A stretch of DNA of 64,000 nucleotides. It comes from CAVPDE01 sp964580575 (lineage in GTDB: Bacteria; Desulfobacterota; DSM-4660; Desulfatiglandales; HGW-15). The DNA lies in the NCBI GenBank assembly GCA_964580575.1, contig CAZOLJ010000001.1:57268-121267 (forward strand). Direction: 5' to 3'. Each line of letters begins with the position of its first letter. The stretch's first letter is position 1. Position numbers and translations under genes: made by a program. This document shows, piece after piece, positions 26,794 to 35,920 of this stretch. Below the pieces are notes generated by a model that saw only the letters and a list, made by a program, of their open reading frames with translations, did not search any database and was not told where the DNA came from.

Positions 26794-27786
26794 ATGGGAG
26801 ATTTTCGGGATTTTGCCGGCAAGAGCATTCTGATCACGGGAGGGTTGGGGTTCATCGGAAGCAATCTGGCCAGGACCCTGGCTGACCAAGGGGCTCGGGT
26901 GACGGTTGTGGATAGCCTTATCCCCGAGTACGGGGGAAATCTCTTCAATCTGAAGGGCTGTGAAGGACGTATCCGGACCAATATCGCGGACATTCGAGAT
27001 GAATTCAGCATGGCCTACCTGGTCCAGGATCAGGACTATTTGTTCAACCTCGCCGGACAGACAAGCCATCTGGACTCCATGAAAAATCCCTTTGTGGATC
27101 TCGACATCAATTGCCGATCCCAACTGTTCATTCTTGAAGCGTGTCGGAAACACAACCCTGCCATCAGGATCGTTTACGCCAGCACCCGGCAGATCTACGG
27201 CAGGCCGGATTTTCTCCCGGTTCACGAGGGCCATATCCTCCATCCTACGGATGTGAACGGCATCAACAAAATGGCGGGGGAATGGTACCATATCCTTTAC
27301 AGCAACGTTTATGGCATTCGAACCTGTGCCCTGCGACTCACCAACACCTATGGGCCGCGAATGCGAGTCAAAGATGCCCGTCAGACCTTCCTGGGGATAT
27401 GGATCAAGAACCTTGTGGAAGGCAAGCGGATTGAAGTGTGGGGCGACGGTCTCCAGGTAAGAGATTTCAACTACGTTGACGATGTAACCGAGGCCATGCT
27501 CATGGCCGCGCTGTCCGAGCGGAGCAACGGCCAGATTTATAATCTCGGCAGTCCGGAGCGTGTCAACTTAAAGGACCTGGCGGCGCTTATGATTAAGGTA
27601 CATGGGAGAGGAGAGTATGCGGTCGTTCCTTTTCCTGAAGACCGCAAGCCCATTGACATCGGGGACTATTACGCCGATTACACCAAGATACGCGACGCGC
27701 TCAATTGGAATCCTCGGCATGGCCTGGAACAGGGTCTCACCACAACGCTTCAATACTATTACCAATTCATTCATGAATACTTATGA
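26794..27786 (+). CDS. NAD-dependent epimerase/dehydratase family (extended SDR) with altered active site
   Basis: 330 residues, typical of extended SDR sugar-nucleotide enzymes. The NAD site is GGLGFIGSNLA (near residue 12) and the middle has NLAGQTSHLDSM, VYASTRQIYG and LRLTNTYGPRM. The position of the catalytic YxxxK motif reads NGINK (within DVNGINKMAGE): Lys is kept, but Tyr is Asn. The C-terminal half (GDGLQVRDFNYVDDV, IYNLGSPERVNL) is ordinary. The gene overlaps the DegT aminotransferase by 4 nt, so its product probably feeds, or binds the substrate of, that enzyme. Either it works with another proton donor or it is a divergent subfamily. Confidence 0.8.
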   Translation: MGDFRDFAGKSILITGGLGFIGSNLARTLADQGARVTVVDSLIPEYGGNLFNLKGCEGRIRTNIADIRDEFSMAYLVQDQDYLFNLAGQTSHLDSMKNPFVDLDINCRSQLFILEACRKHNPAIRIVYASTRQIYGRPDFLPVHEGHILHPTDVNGINKMAGEWYHILYSNVYGIRTCALRLTNTYGPRMRVKDARQTFLGIWIKNLVEGKRIEVWGDGLQVRDFNYVDDVTEAMLMAALSERSNGQIYNLGSPERVNLKDLAALMIKVHGRGEYAVVPFPEDRKPIDIGDYYADYTKIRDALNWNPRHGLEQGLTTTLQYYYQFIHEYL

Positions 27787-28901
27787 TCCCTCAGACAAGT
27801 CCTCTCGCAAACTATTTGTCCAACCGATCCGCTCTTGATGAAGTCCTTCATCGGGTGCTCAGTTCAGGCCGCTACATCCTGGGCGACGAGACCGCCGCCT
27901 TCGAAAGGCAATTCGCCGATTATATCGGTGTTCCCTATGCGGTGGGCGTGGGAAACGGAACAGAGGCCCTGCACCTCGCCCTGCGAGGCCTGGGGATTGG
28001 TCCCGGACATGAGGTGATCACCGTTTCCCACACGGCGGTGGCCACCGTGGCGGCCGTGGAAATGTGCGGAGCCGCCCCTGTCCTGGTGGATATTCATCCG
28101 GCCTCCTACACCATGGACGCGGCATTGCTTGAGAAAGCGAAATCAGACCGCACCAAAGCGATTGTGCCTGTCCATCTCTATGGTCAGCCGTGTGATCTGG
28201 AAGCCATCACCCGATTTGCCAGGAAGCACGGGCTCTTCGTGATCGAGGATTGTGCGCAGTCCCACGGCGCCCTTTACCGGGGCCAGAAAACCGGTTCATG
28301 GGGGCATGCCGCGGCGTTCAGCTTCTATCCGACCAAGAACCTGGGATGTCTTGGAGATGGGGGAGCGATCACCACCCGTGACCCTTCCCTTTTTGAAAAA
28401 CTGGTGACCCTCCGCCAGTACGGGTGGGACGACAGCCGCATCAGCCGAGTCCCCGGATGGAACACCAGGCTCGATGAACTGCAGGCGGCTGTGCTCCGCG
28501 TGAAGCTGGCTCACCTGGAAGAGACCAACCAGAGGCGAATCCGGATTGCCCGAATGTATGATGAGCGGCTCAGCCCCATTTCGGAACTCACTTTGCCCTC
28601 CCCAACCCCCGGGACCATCCACGTGTATCACCAGTATGTCGTCCGCTGCACGGACCCATCCGTTCGAAACCGTTTGATGGCGCATCTTTCGGAGCGCGAA
28701 ATCCAGACCGCTGTTCACTATCCTGTTCCGGTTCACTTGCAGCCGGCCTATGCCAATCGTCTTCCCGGATCCCTCTCCCTGCCGGTCACAGAGGAAGTGT
28801 GCCCGAGGATTCTCTCCCTTCCCCTGTTTCCCGAACTGACGGATGAAGAGGTCGGCGGGGTAGCCAAGACGATTGAGACTTTCTTTTCCAGGAGCGTGTG
28901 A
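27783..28901 (+). CDS. DegT/DnrJ/EryC1/StrS-family PLP aminotransferase
   Basis: 372 residues, family-typical length. It should transaminate a keto-sugar nucleotide to an amino sugar. Seen: GNGTEALHLALRGLG, HTAVATVAAVEMCGA, VIEDCAQSHGA and the PLP-lysine segment AFSFYPTKNLGCLGDGGAI (near residue 185), then DELQAAVLRVKL and HYPVPVHLQPAY. It starts in a 4-nt overlap with the SDR gene, which likely supplies the keto sugar. The amino sugar product is not predictable. Confidence 0.9.
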   Translation: MIPQTSPLANYLSNRSALDEVLHRVLSSGRYILGDETAAFERQFADYIGVPYAVGVGNGTEALHLALRGLGIGPGHEVITVSHTAVATVAAVEMCGAAPVLVDIHPASYTMDAALLEKAKSDRTKAIVPVHLYGQPCDLEAITRFARKHGLFVIEDCAQSHGALYRGQKTGSWGHAAAFSFYPTKNLGCLGDGGAITTRDPSLFEKLVTLRQYGWDDSRISRVPGWNTRLDELQAAVLRVKLAHLEETNQRRIRIARMYDERLSPISELTLPSPTPGTIHVYHQYVVRCTDPSVRNRLMAHLSEREIQTAVHYPVPVHLQPAYANRLPGSLSLPVTEEVCPRILSLPLFPELTDEEVGGVAKTIETFFSRSV

Positions 28902-28904
28902 CCC

Positions 28905-29597
28905 GTGCTCTCCCGGATACCCCTCCAGCTCTTGGAACGCTACAAACCCCTTTCGGCCTGGGAGTCTTTCTATCTGAGGACACGGTGGCGTCTGTGCCCC
29001 TTCGAGACTGTCGAGTCCCATGTCCCCAGAAAAGGGAGAATTCTCGACTTCGGGTGCGGATACGGCATGCTCTCCAATTTTCTTGCTCTGAAAAGCCCGG
29101 GTCGCCAAGTGCTCGGAATTGATCTGAACGAAGCCAGGATCGAGGTCGCGAAGCGATCTTCGAAAGGCCATCCCGAGGTCTCTTTTCAGCTCGGCGATGT
29201 CCGGGACTTCCAAGGGATCCCCTTTGATGCAGTGGTCATGACCGATGTCCTTCACCACATTGACGAGGACAATGTCCGAGTCCTGCTCCGAATCATCCGC
29301 TCCTGCTTGAGCGATCACGGCACCCTGGTGGTCCTGGATGTGGACCGATCTCCACGGAGAAAATTTTACACCACCTACCTCATCGACCGCCTGCTGAACC
29401 TGACCCGGTCGCTCCATTACCGATCCCGGGATCTTCTGATGCTCCTGCTAAGCCGGTCCGGCTTTCGGGTTCACCAGATCGTCCCTGCAGACCGGGGATT
29501 GCCGCTCTCGGACGTGATTTACCTTTGCAGGAAAGAGAAGATCGAGGGAGGGGAAACTGTTTTGGAAAAGAGAATGCGCAAAGGCTGTGGATCCTAG
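28905..29597 (+). CDS. Class I SAM-dependent methyltransferase
   Basis: 230 residues from a GTG start 3 nt after the aminotransferase stop. Motif I is ILDFGCGYGMLSNFLAL (near residue 46), then LGIDLNEARIEVA, and AVVMTDVLHHIDED is motif IV. The C-terminal region (YRSRDLLMLLLSRSGFRVHQI) matches UbiE/methyltransferase-25 type proteins of polysaccharide clusters. Its end overlaps the next methyltransferase by 11 nt. Substrate unknown. Confidence 0.75.
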   Translation: MLSRIPLQLLERYKPLSAWESFYLRTRWRLCPFETVESHVPRKGRILDFGCGYGMLSNFLALKSPGRQVLGIDLNEARIEVAKRSSKGHPEVSFQLGDVRDFQGIPFDAVVMTDVLHHIDEDNVRVLLRIIRSCLSDHGTLVVLDVDRSPRRKFYTTYLIDRLLNLTRSLHYRSRDLLMLLLSRSGFRVHQIVPADRGLPLSDVIYLCRKEKIEGGETVLEKRMRKGCGS

Positions 29598-30324
29598 GGA
29601 ATACGACATCATGTACCGGGCCGAACAATCCCACTGGTGGTACCAGGGGATGGCTGCCATCACCAAGAGTATTCTGGAAAATTTTTACGCGCCCGGCTCG
29701 GGTCTGGCCATCCTGGATGCAGGGTGCGGCACCGGCGCAGGACTCCTTTTCCTTTCTCAGTATGGATCGGTCACGGGGCTGGACATCTCCCCTTATGCTC
29801 TTCGTTTCTGCTCCGACCGCGGATGCACCCAGGTCACAGGGGCCTCTGTCATGGCCCTGCCGTTCCGGGCAGAGGCCTTTGATCTTGTGACCTCCTTTGA
29901 CATCCTGTATTTTGAAGGCATTCATGACGAAACGGCCCTGCGCGAGGCCGCGAGGGTTCTTCGTCCTGGCGGGAGATTGCACATACGGGTTCCCGCGTTT
30001 GACTGGCTGCGAGGAACGCATGACGCCAGGGTCTCCACGGCCCATCGTTACACGTCCAAGGAGCTGGCGGGCAAACTGGTAAAGAGCGGTTTCGAGATCG
30101 AGCTGCTGAGCTATGCCAACATGCTTCTCTTTCCCCTGGCCGTGCTCAAACGGTTCACTGAAAGGTGGCGGCCTACCCCTCAGCGGGACTCCGATATTGC
30201 GGTGAACGTGGGGGCCTTTTCAGGCCTTCTCAGGGGCTGCCTTGCTCTCGAGTCACGCTGGATCCGTCACCGCCGTTTCCCTTTCGGGCTTTCTGTGGTG
30301 GCCATGGCGAAGAAAAGACAGTAA
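29587..30324 (+). CDS. Class I SAM-dependent methyltransferase
   Basis: 245 residues from a GTG start inside the end of the preceding gene. The start YDIMYRAEQSHWWYQGM is characteristic of a methyltransferase subgroup common in glycan clusters; the gene at 38281 has the same opening (YGVMYRLEQAYWWFVGK). Motif I is ILDAGCGTGAGLLFLSQ, followed by VTGLDISPYALRFC, and LVTSFDILYFEG is motif IV. Substrate unknown, likely a lipid-linked or protein-linked sugar. Confidence 0.8.
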   Translation: MDPREYDIMYRAEQSHWWYQGMAAITKSILENFYAPGSGLAILDAGCGTGAGLLFLSQYGSVTGLDISPYALRFCSDRGCTQVTGASVMALPFRAEAFDLVTSFDILYFEGIHDETALREAARVLRPGGRLHIRVPAFDWLRGTHDARVSTAHRYTSKELAGKLVKSGFEIELLSYANMLLFPLAVLKRFTERWRPTPQRDSDIAVNVGAFSGLLRGCLALESRWIRHRRFPFGLSVVAMAKKRQ

Positions 30325-30348
30325 TTCCGGAGGTCTTCGTAGACGCAC

Positions 30349-31074
30349 ATGAAAAAACTGGAGAGCATCTCGGCCTTTTTCCCCGCCTACAATGATGCGG
30401 CCACGATTTCGAGCATGGTGATCGCTACCCTGCTGACCCTTCCGAAGGTGACCGATGACTACGAAGTCATCGTGGTGAATGACGGCAGCCCGGATCACAC
30501 GGGAGAAATGCTCAAAGAACTGGCCAGGGTCTACCCCCAGGTTCGGATCATCACCCATGAGAAGAACAAGGGGTACGGAGGAGCTCTGAGGAGCGGCTTT
30601 GCTTCAGCCACTAAGACGTGGATCTTTTACACGGACGGGGACGCGCAGTACGATCCCCGCGAACTGACGAGGCTGGCCGAGGCGGTCACACAGGACTGCG
30701 ATGTGGTCAACGGGTTCAAGATCGCCCGTTCCGACCCCTTGCACCGCATCCTGATCGGACGGCTCTACCACACAATCGTACGGCTTCTCTTCGGATTCCG
30801 CCTGCGTGATGTGGATTGCGACTTCCGCCTCATGCGCCGGGCCGTTTTCGACAAGGTCACCCTCACCTCCTCCTCCGGCACCATCTGTCTGGAGATGGTG
30901 AAAAAGCTCCAGGATCATGGATTTCGATTCAAGGAAGTCCCTGTTCACCATTACCATCGCGCCCACGGCAAGTCCCAGTTCTTCAATTTCCCGCGCCTCA
31001 TCAAAACCGCGAAACAGCTCATGGAACTTTGGTGGGATTTGGTTGTTAAGAAAGTCCATCTTAAGAATTCGTGA
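30349..31074 (+). CDS. GT2 glycosyltransferase (polyprenyl-phosphate sugar synthase type)
   Basis: 241 residues; a GT-A domain without clear C-terminal membrane helices, like soluble DPM1. Motifs: FFPAYNDAATISSMVIA, VVNDGSPDHTGEML, FYTDGDAQYDP (DxD region) and DVDCDFRLMRR, followed by VPVHHYHRAHGKSQFF, typical of enzymes loading undecaprenyl phosphate. It is followed after 6 nt by a YfhO-like GT-C gene, a natural pair of donor synthase and periplasmic transferase. Confidence 0.85.
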   Translation: MKKLESISAFFPAYNDAATISSMVIATLLTLPKVTDDYEVIVVNDGSPDHTGEMLKELARVYPQVRIITHEKNKGYGGALRSGFASATKTWIFYTDGDAQYDPRELTRLAEAVTQDCDVVNGFKIARSDPLHRILIGRLYHTIVRLLFGFRLRDVDCDFRLMRRAVFDKVTLTSSSGTICLEMVKKLQDHGFRFKEVPVHHYHRAHGKSQFFNFPRLIKTAKQLMELWWDLVVKKVHLKNS

Positions 31075-31080
31075 GGACCC

Positions 31081-33471
31081 TTGGCGGCGTATCCTGAGAC
31101 CGGATATCCCACGAACTTTTTTCAGGGAAATCCCTCCTTTACCCGGCGGGACCTGCTGGCTGTCTTTTTCCTCCTCGCCTTCTGCTGCACTCTTTTCAGG
31201 GACACCCTCGCCGGCCACAAGCTCATCGGCATTGACTTCATCGAATTCTATCTCCCCATGAAAAAGTTTCTCTATGACGAACTCCGCCTCCATCAGACGA
31301 TCCCTTACTGGAATCCCTTCATCTTCGGCGGCATGCCCTACCTGGCCCACTTTGAGTCGACCGTTTTCTACCCCTTGGGGTTCCTTTTTTGGCTCTTGCC
31401 TCCTGAGAAAGCTTATGGGTACACCATGGCCCTCCACCTCTTTCTCGGTGGGTTTTTCATGTACCTCCTCATGAGATCTTTCTCCGCCGGCCGAATCGGA
31501 GCTTTCGTCTCTTCAGCGGTCTTCACCTGCAATGGGTATGTGATGGCCATTCTCTACCTGGGACACATGAGTCCCATACAGAGCACCGTCTGGCTGCCCC
31601 TAATCCTCTACTTCCTCAACCGATCCCTCTCCTCAAGGGAATTTCTGTTCAGCGCGTCGGTGGCGGGTGTGCTCTGGGGAGTGCAGATCCTGGCAGGCGC
31701 TCCCCAGGATGCCTTCTACACCTTTCTGGCCTCGATCCTGTTCCTCATCTGTTCGGTGTCCTCAAGTCGCCCGGCCAGGAAATCCCTTCTCAAAGTCGCT
31801 TCCATCGCGCTTCTTCTGTTTTCCTTTGGCAGCGGCCTTTCCGCCGTTCAGATTCTCCCTGCTTTTGAGCTCATCAAGGAATCCGTGCGTGCCTCACTGG
31901 CCACCTACGGGATGGGGACCATGGGTTCCTACCCTCTTCAGGGGGTGATCACCCTGCTTCTGCCTCAGTTTTTCGGAAGTTATGCGGACGGGACCGTGTG
32001 GGTCGGCAACGTTCCCTGGAGCATTCCCCAGCAGACCTTGTACACGGGCATCCTGCCCTTGGTACTTCTCGGCTTTGTGTCCCTGAGGAGCAACGGTTCG
32101 AGCCGATTCGTCATCTTCGGAGGGCTGACCGCAGTCCTGTCCCTGGTGCTGGCCTTCGGCCATCACACCCCCCTTTACAAACTGGTCTATCTCCTCCCCG
32201 GATTTGACCGGTTCAGGGCACCCTCCAAGATCATGGTTTTCTGGGGGTTTTCTGTCGCGCTCCTCGCCGGACTCGGCATGGACGGGCTCCTCCGCTATGT
32301 GAAGGAGAAACACACTCGCCGATTAGTCCTTCTCCTTTCCCTGGTGATTTCTCTGATCGTCCTGGATCTCATCTTCCGTGCCGACCGGTCCTTGATCCTT
32401 CGCTTCTTCTCTCCTTTTGTTCTCCCCAGCGCGATCCCCGGCAAAATGGCCGAGGCAACGGGAATCGTGACCTCCGAATTCCATCGACTCACGCTCCTCA
32501 GTTCATTCATCCTTTTGCTGGTCCTGCTGATGCGCCGGAATCTCTTGCCTGTCTCTGTTGGCGCCGCAAGTCTGTGCGCTCTGCTGCTCATGGATTTGGG
32601 CTATGTCCACGGCAAAGCGGTGCGTCATGACAACGCGATCTATCAGACCATGGACAGAATCAAGCAAAGCTTGGACGCCAGTCTGGGGCAGGACAAAACC
32701 CCCTATCGGGTCGGCAGCTTCAAAAACCGCCTCGGGGCCAATCTGGAGATGGTCTTGGGCTATCAGACGGTAGGCGGCTTCACCGCTCTTTTCCCGAGTC
32801 GATACTACGAGTACATGAACTCGTACTCTGAAAACCGGTTGCCCGAAGGGTGGGTCAATCTCTTCTACGGCACGGCCCGGAATGCTGTTCTCATGGACTT
32901 GCTGAACGTCAAGTACGAGATTTCACACGCGACCCACAGCTATGCCTTGCGCGAATCCTTTCTCCCACGGGCCTTCATGGTGACGAATTATCAAATCCTG
33001 GACCGGGACGACATTCTGGACTTCATGACCGGACCGTCTTTCGATCCCCGAACAACCCTTGTTTTTGAAAAGCACGGCTTGACGGAAAGCCCGCCTCGTT
33101 ACCCTGCGCGCCAAGGCGATGCTTCGGGCGTCTTTGATCTGACGCTCTACCGGCCGGATGCGATGGTGATCGAAACCCGGACAAACGAACCAGGGTATCT
33201 GTTCGTGAGTGAAATTTTTTACCCCGGCTGGAAAGCCTTGGTCGATGGACACCCGCAGCGCATCCTGCGGGGCAACTATCTCTTCCGCGTCATTGAACTT
33301 CCGGCGGGGAAGCACAGAGTGGAGCTGTCCTTTGATTCCTTCCCCATAAGACTGGGAATGGCCGTCTCTTCCTTGGCGATGTTTCTGTTTCTGAGTTTTC
33401 CTTTTTGTCATCTCTTCTTCAAAGGTTCTTTTGGAAGGCTCTCCCGGAAGGACCGAAAGGGTTCCCCATGA
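31081..33471 (+). CDS. YfhO-family membrane protein (GT-C-like), paralog 1
   Basis: 796 residues starting at TTG 6 nt after the GT2 stop. It has about a dozen membrane segments in the first 500 residues, with IDFIEFYLPMKKFLYDEL and QTIPYWNPFIFGGMPYLAHF marking the first extracytoplasmic loop of YfhO proteins (which carry acidic residues proposed to be catalytic). Then follows LAGAPQDAFYTF. A periplasmic C-terminal domain contains LGYQTVGGFTALFPSRYYEY and the signature FVSEIFYPGWKALVDG, then a last helix. YfhO proteins add sugars to surface polymers from lipid-phosphate donors. A close tandem paralog follows. Confidence 0.85.
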   Translation: MAAYPETGYPTNFFQGNPSFTRRDLLAVFFLLAFCCTLFRDTLAGHKLIGIDFIEFYLPMKKFLYDELRLHQTIPYWNPFIFGGMPYLAHFESTVFYPLGFLFWLLPPEKAYGYTMALHLFLGGFFMYLLMRSFSAGRIGAFVSSAVFTCNGYVMAILYLGHMSPIQSTVWLPLILYFLNRSLSSREFLFSASVAGVLWGVQILAGAPQDAFYTFLASILFLICSVSSSRPARKSLLKVASIALLLFSFGSGLSAVQILPAFELIKESVRASLATYGMGTMGSYPLQGVITLLLPQFFGSYADGTVWVGNVPWSIPQQTLYTGILPLVLLGFVSLRSNGSSRFVIFGGLTAVLSLVLAFGHHTPLYKLVYLLPGFDRFRAPSKIMVFWGFSVALLAGLGMDGLLRYVKEKHTRRLVLLLSLVISLIVLDLIFRADRSLILRFFSPFVLPSAIPGKMAEATGIVTSEFHRLTLLSSFILLLVLLMRRNLLPVSVGAASLCALLLMDLGYVHGKAVRHDNAIYQTMDRIKQSLDASLGQDKTPYRVGSFKNRLGANLEMVLGYQTVGGFTALFPSRYYEYMNSYSENRLPEGWVNLFYGTARNAVLMDLLNVKYEISHATHSYALRESFLPRAFMVTNYQILDRDDILDFMTGPSFDPRTTLVFEKHGLTESPPRYPARQGDASGVFDLTLYRPDAMVIETRTNEPGYLFVSEIFYPGWKALVDGHPQRILRGNYLFRVIELPAGKHRVELSFDSFPIRLGMAVSSLAMFLFLSFPFCHLFFKGSFGRLSRKDRKGSP

Positions 33472-33574
33472 CGTCTTGGACTGCGACTGGAAGACACCGA
33501 TCCCCCTCCGCCCATCCGAAGGAGCCTCCCGTCCTTCTCTTCGATAAGAAGGGGTTTGATACGAGAGGAAAACC

Positions 33575-35920
33575 TTGAAGCCCTTGATCACCTGGCTAAC
33601 GTTATCTACCGTGAAGAAGAACCTGCTCCTGTTGGGCATTCTGTTGGCGTTCATCCTGTTTCTCTTCAGGGATATCCTTCTCAATAGACATTTCTTATTT
33701 GGTTCGGATTTTGTCGCCTTCTACCTGGGGATGAAGCAGTTTCTGTTCACCGAGATCCACACCCACCACTCCCTCCCTTTTTGGAATCCTTACATCTACT
33801 CGGGAATGCCTTACTGGGCCCATTTTGAATCCACCATTTTTTACCCTTTGGGCTTTCTCTTCTGGCTCATCTCTCCTGAGCGGGCATTCGGGTTTACAGT
33901 GCTCTTTCATCTGCTGCTTGGTTGTGTGCTCATGCACCTCCTGTCGAAATCCTTTTTCTCCAGCCCATGGGCTGGCTTTGTGGCGTCCGCCGTTTTCGTT
34001 CTGAACAATTTCCTGATGGCCACCCTCTATGACGGCCAAATGCACAGAATATTCTGTTACGTTTGGATTCCCCTCATCCTCTATCTTCTGAACAAAGCCT
34101 TGAACTCTCCGTCCCTTTGGTTTTACGGTTCCCTCGCCGGCGCCGCGTGGGGCGCACAGATCTTGGCTGGAGCTCCCCAGGATGCCTTTTACACCTTTCT
34201 GGCGGCATCCCTTTTTCTGGCCTGGAACTTGAAGCATCCTTTGAAGAGCGCCCGCCACAATCCAAGAGTGTTCCTCCTTCTTGTCCTGTTATTCTGCTTG
34301 GGTTCCGGCCTTGCCGCTATTCAACTTCTTCCTGCCTTCGAGTTCATGGGCCAATCGGTTCGGGCCAGTCTTGGTCGGTACGACCTCATCACGCAAGGCT
34401 CCTATCCTCCTGAGGCGCTGATCACCGCGTTCCTGCCTCGCTTCTTTGGGAATTACGTCAACGCGGAATACTGGGTCTCAGGAGTGCCTTGGAGCATTCC
34501 ATTTTACAACCTCTATGTTGGCATCCTTCCCCTTTTCCTCCTCCTCTTTCTCACACGCGACCATTTGGGCCACGGCAGGATTCTTGGGTTTTCCGTGAGC
34601 CTTGCCCTGATTGCGCTTGTTCTGGCCCTGGGATCCCATACGCCGGTGTACCAGTGGGTCTCGATACTTCCAGGCTTTGACAAGATACGGGCCCCCGCGA
34701 AAATCATTATGCTCTGGGCTTTTGCCATGGCGCTCCTCGCCGGCAAAGGGATGGACGACCTCCTCCGCATGGGAGAGAAGTCCCTCCGCAGAAGAGGTTG
34801 TATGGCTCTCTGTTGCAGCCTTTTGCTCGCAGGATTGAACCTCTTTTTCCTGTTCGACCCCTCTCTCGTTCTGCGCATCTTTTCACCCTTCATTCTTGCT
34901 GAGGCGATTCCAAGCATGATGTCCCACGCGCGGGACATCATCCTGAGCGAATTTCACCGCATGGTTCTCATTAGTCTTTTTCTTGTCCTTCTCTTCTTCG
35001 TGCTGATCCGTCTACGCCGCCACCGGAGTCAAGGTTTTATTCTCTTCTTGATGAGCGGCATTCTTGTCCTGGACTTGGGGCATATGAACTGGGGAGCTGT
35101 CCGATACAAGGATGAGGTGTATGACTGGACCCTTCAAGCCAAGACAGGCTTGGACAGCACCATCGGAAAGGACAGAGAACTATACCGAGTGGGAAGCTTT
35201 GAGTTCGGTATGGGACCCAACATCGAGATGGTGATGGGGTACCAGACCGTGGGAGGCTACACACCGTTTTTCCTTCAGCGGTATTACGAATACATCAATT
35301 TCTACACCGAGGGGCATCTTCCGGAAGCCTGGGTTTATTTCTTCTACGGTCGCCACCCGAAAACAAGGCTCATGGATCTCCTCAATCTCAAGTACGAGAT
35401 CCTCTACGATCAAGGAAGTTACACGATCCGGAGCACCGGTTTGCCTCGGGCCTTCCTTGTTCCAGGCCATGACGTCGTTGAAAGATCAGAGGTCCTTTCT
35501 CGGCTGACGCACCCTGACTTTGACCCGAAGAAAACGGTTTTATTCGAAAAAGAGGATGAACCCCTTGGCCTTCGCCCGCAGGCCTCTTCGGAACCCGGTC
35601 CTCCGGGCCTTGCCCGAATCCTGTCCTATCGCCCGGACCGCTTGGTCATGGAGACCGACTCGCCCGCTTTCAGATATCTCTTCCTGAGTGAGATTCTCTA
35701 CCCCGGATGGAAAGCCTTCATCGACGGACAACCGACAAGAATCCTGAGGGGGAATTACCTTTTCAGGGTTCTAGAACTCCCTGAAGGACGGCATCAGGTC
35801 CACCTGGAATTCGATCCCTGGACCATAAAAGCAGGAACAGGGATAACCCTTTTGACGGCCGCCATGATCTTGGCAATGCCGATCTTCCGGAGATTGAAAA
35901 AGAAGGCTCTATGCTCATGA
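33575..35920 (+). CDS. YfhO-family membrane protein (GT-C-like), paralog 2
   Basis: 781 residues from a TTG preceded by GAGAGG; a GTG at about 33611 is another option. It aligns over its full length with the gene at 31081: SDFVAFYLGMKQFLFTEI, LPFWNPYIYSGMPYWAHF, LAGAPQDAFYTFLAAS, MGYQTVGGYTPFFLQRYYEY and FLSEILYPGWKAFIDGQPTR. Hence it is a tandem duplicate with substantial divergence. The 103-bp gap between the two has no other gene. Its stop overlaps the convergent YfhO paralog's stop through the palindrome TCATGA. Likely periplasmic sugar transferase of unknown specificity. Confidence 0.85.
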   Translation: MKPLITWLTLSTVKKNLLLLGILLAFILFLFRDILLNRHFLFGSDFVAFYLGMKQFLFTEIHTHHSLPFWNPYIYSGMPYWAHFESTIFYPLGFLFWLISPERAFGFTVLFHLLLGCVLMHLLSKSFFSSPWAGFVASAVFVLNNFLMATLYDGQMHRIFCYVWIPLILYLLNKALNSPSLWFYGSLAGAAWGAQILAGAPQDAFYTFLAASLFLAWNLKHPLKSARHNPRVFLLLVLLFCLGSGLAAIQLLPAFEFMGQSVRASLGRYDLITQGSYPPEALITAFLPRFFGNYVNAEYWVSGVPWSIPFYNLYVGILPLFLLLFLTRDHLGHGRILGFSVSLALIALVLALGSHTPVYQWVSILPGFDKIRAPAKIIMLWAFAMALLAGKGMDDLLRMGEKSLRRRGCMALCCSLLLAGLNLFFLFDPSLVLRIFSPFILAEAIPSMMSHARDIILSEFHRMVLISLFLVLLFFVLIRLRRHRSQGFILFLMSGILVLDLGHMNWGAVRYKDEVYDWTLQAKTGLDSTIGKDRELYRVGSFEFGMGPNIEMVMGYQTVGGYTPFFLQRYYEYINFYTEGHLPEAWVYFFYGRHPKTRLMDLLNLKYEILYDQGSYTIRSTGLPRAFLVPGHDVVERSEVLSRLTHPDFDPKKTVLFEKEDEPLGLRPQASSEPGPPGLARILSYRPDRLVMETDSPAFRYLFLSEILYPGWKAFIDGQPTRILRGNYLFRVLELPEGRHQVHLEFDPWTIKAGTGITLLTAAMILAMPIFRRLKKKALCS

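Noticed and set aside
28296..29417. Minus-strand open frame of 373 codons
   Set aside because: Antisense to the DegT aminotransferase and a methyltransferase, both with full family motifs.
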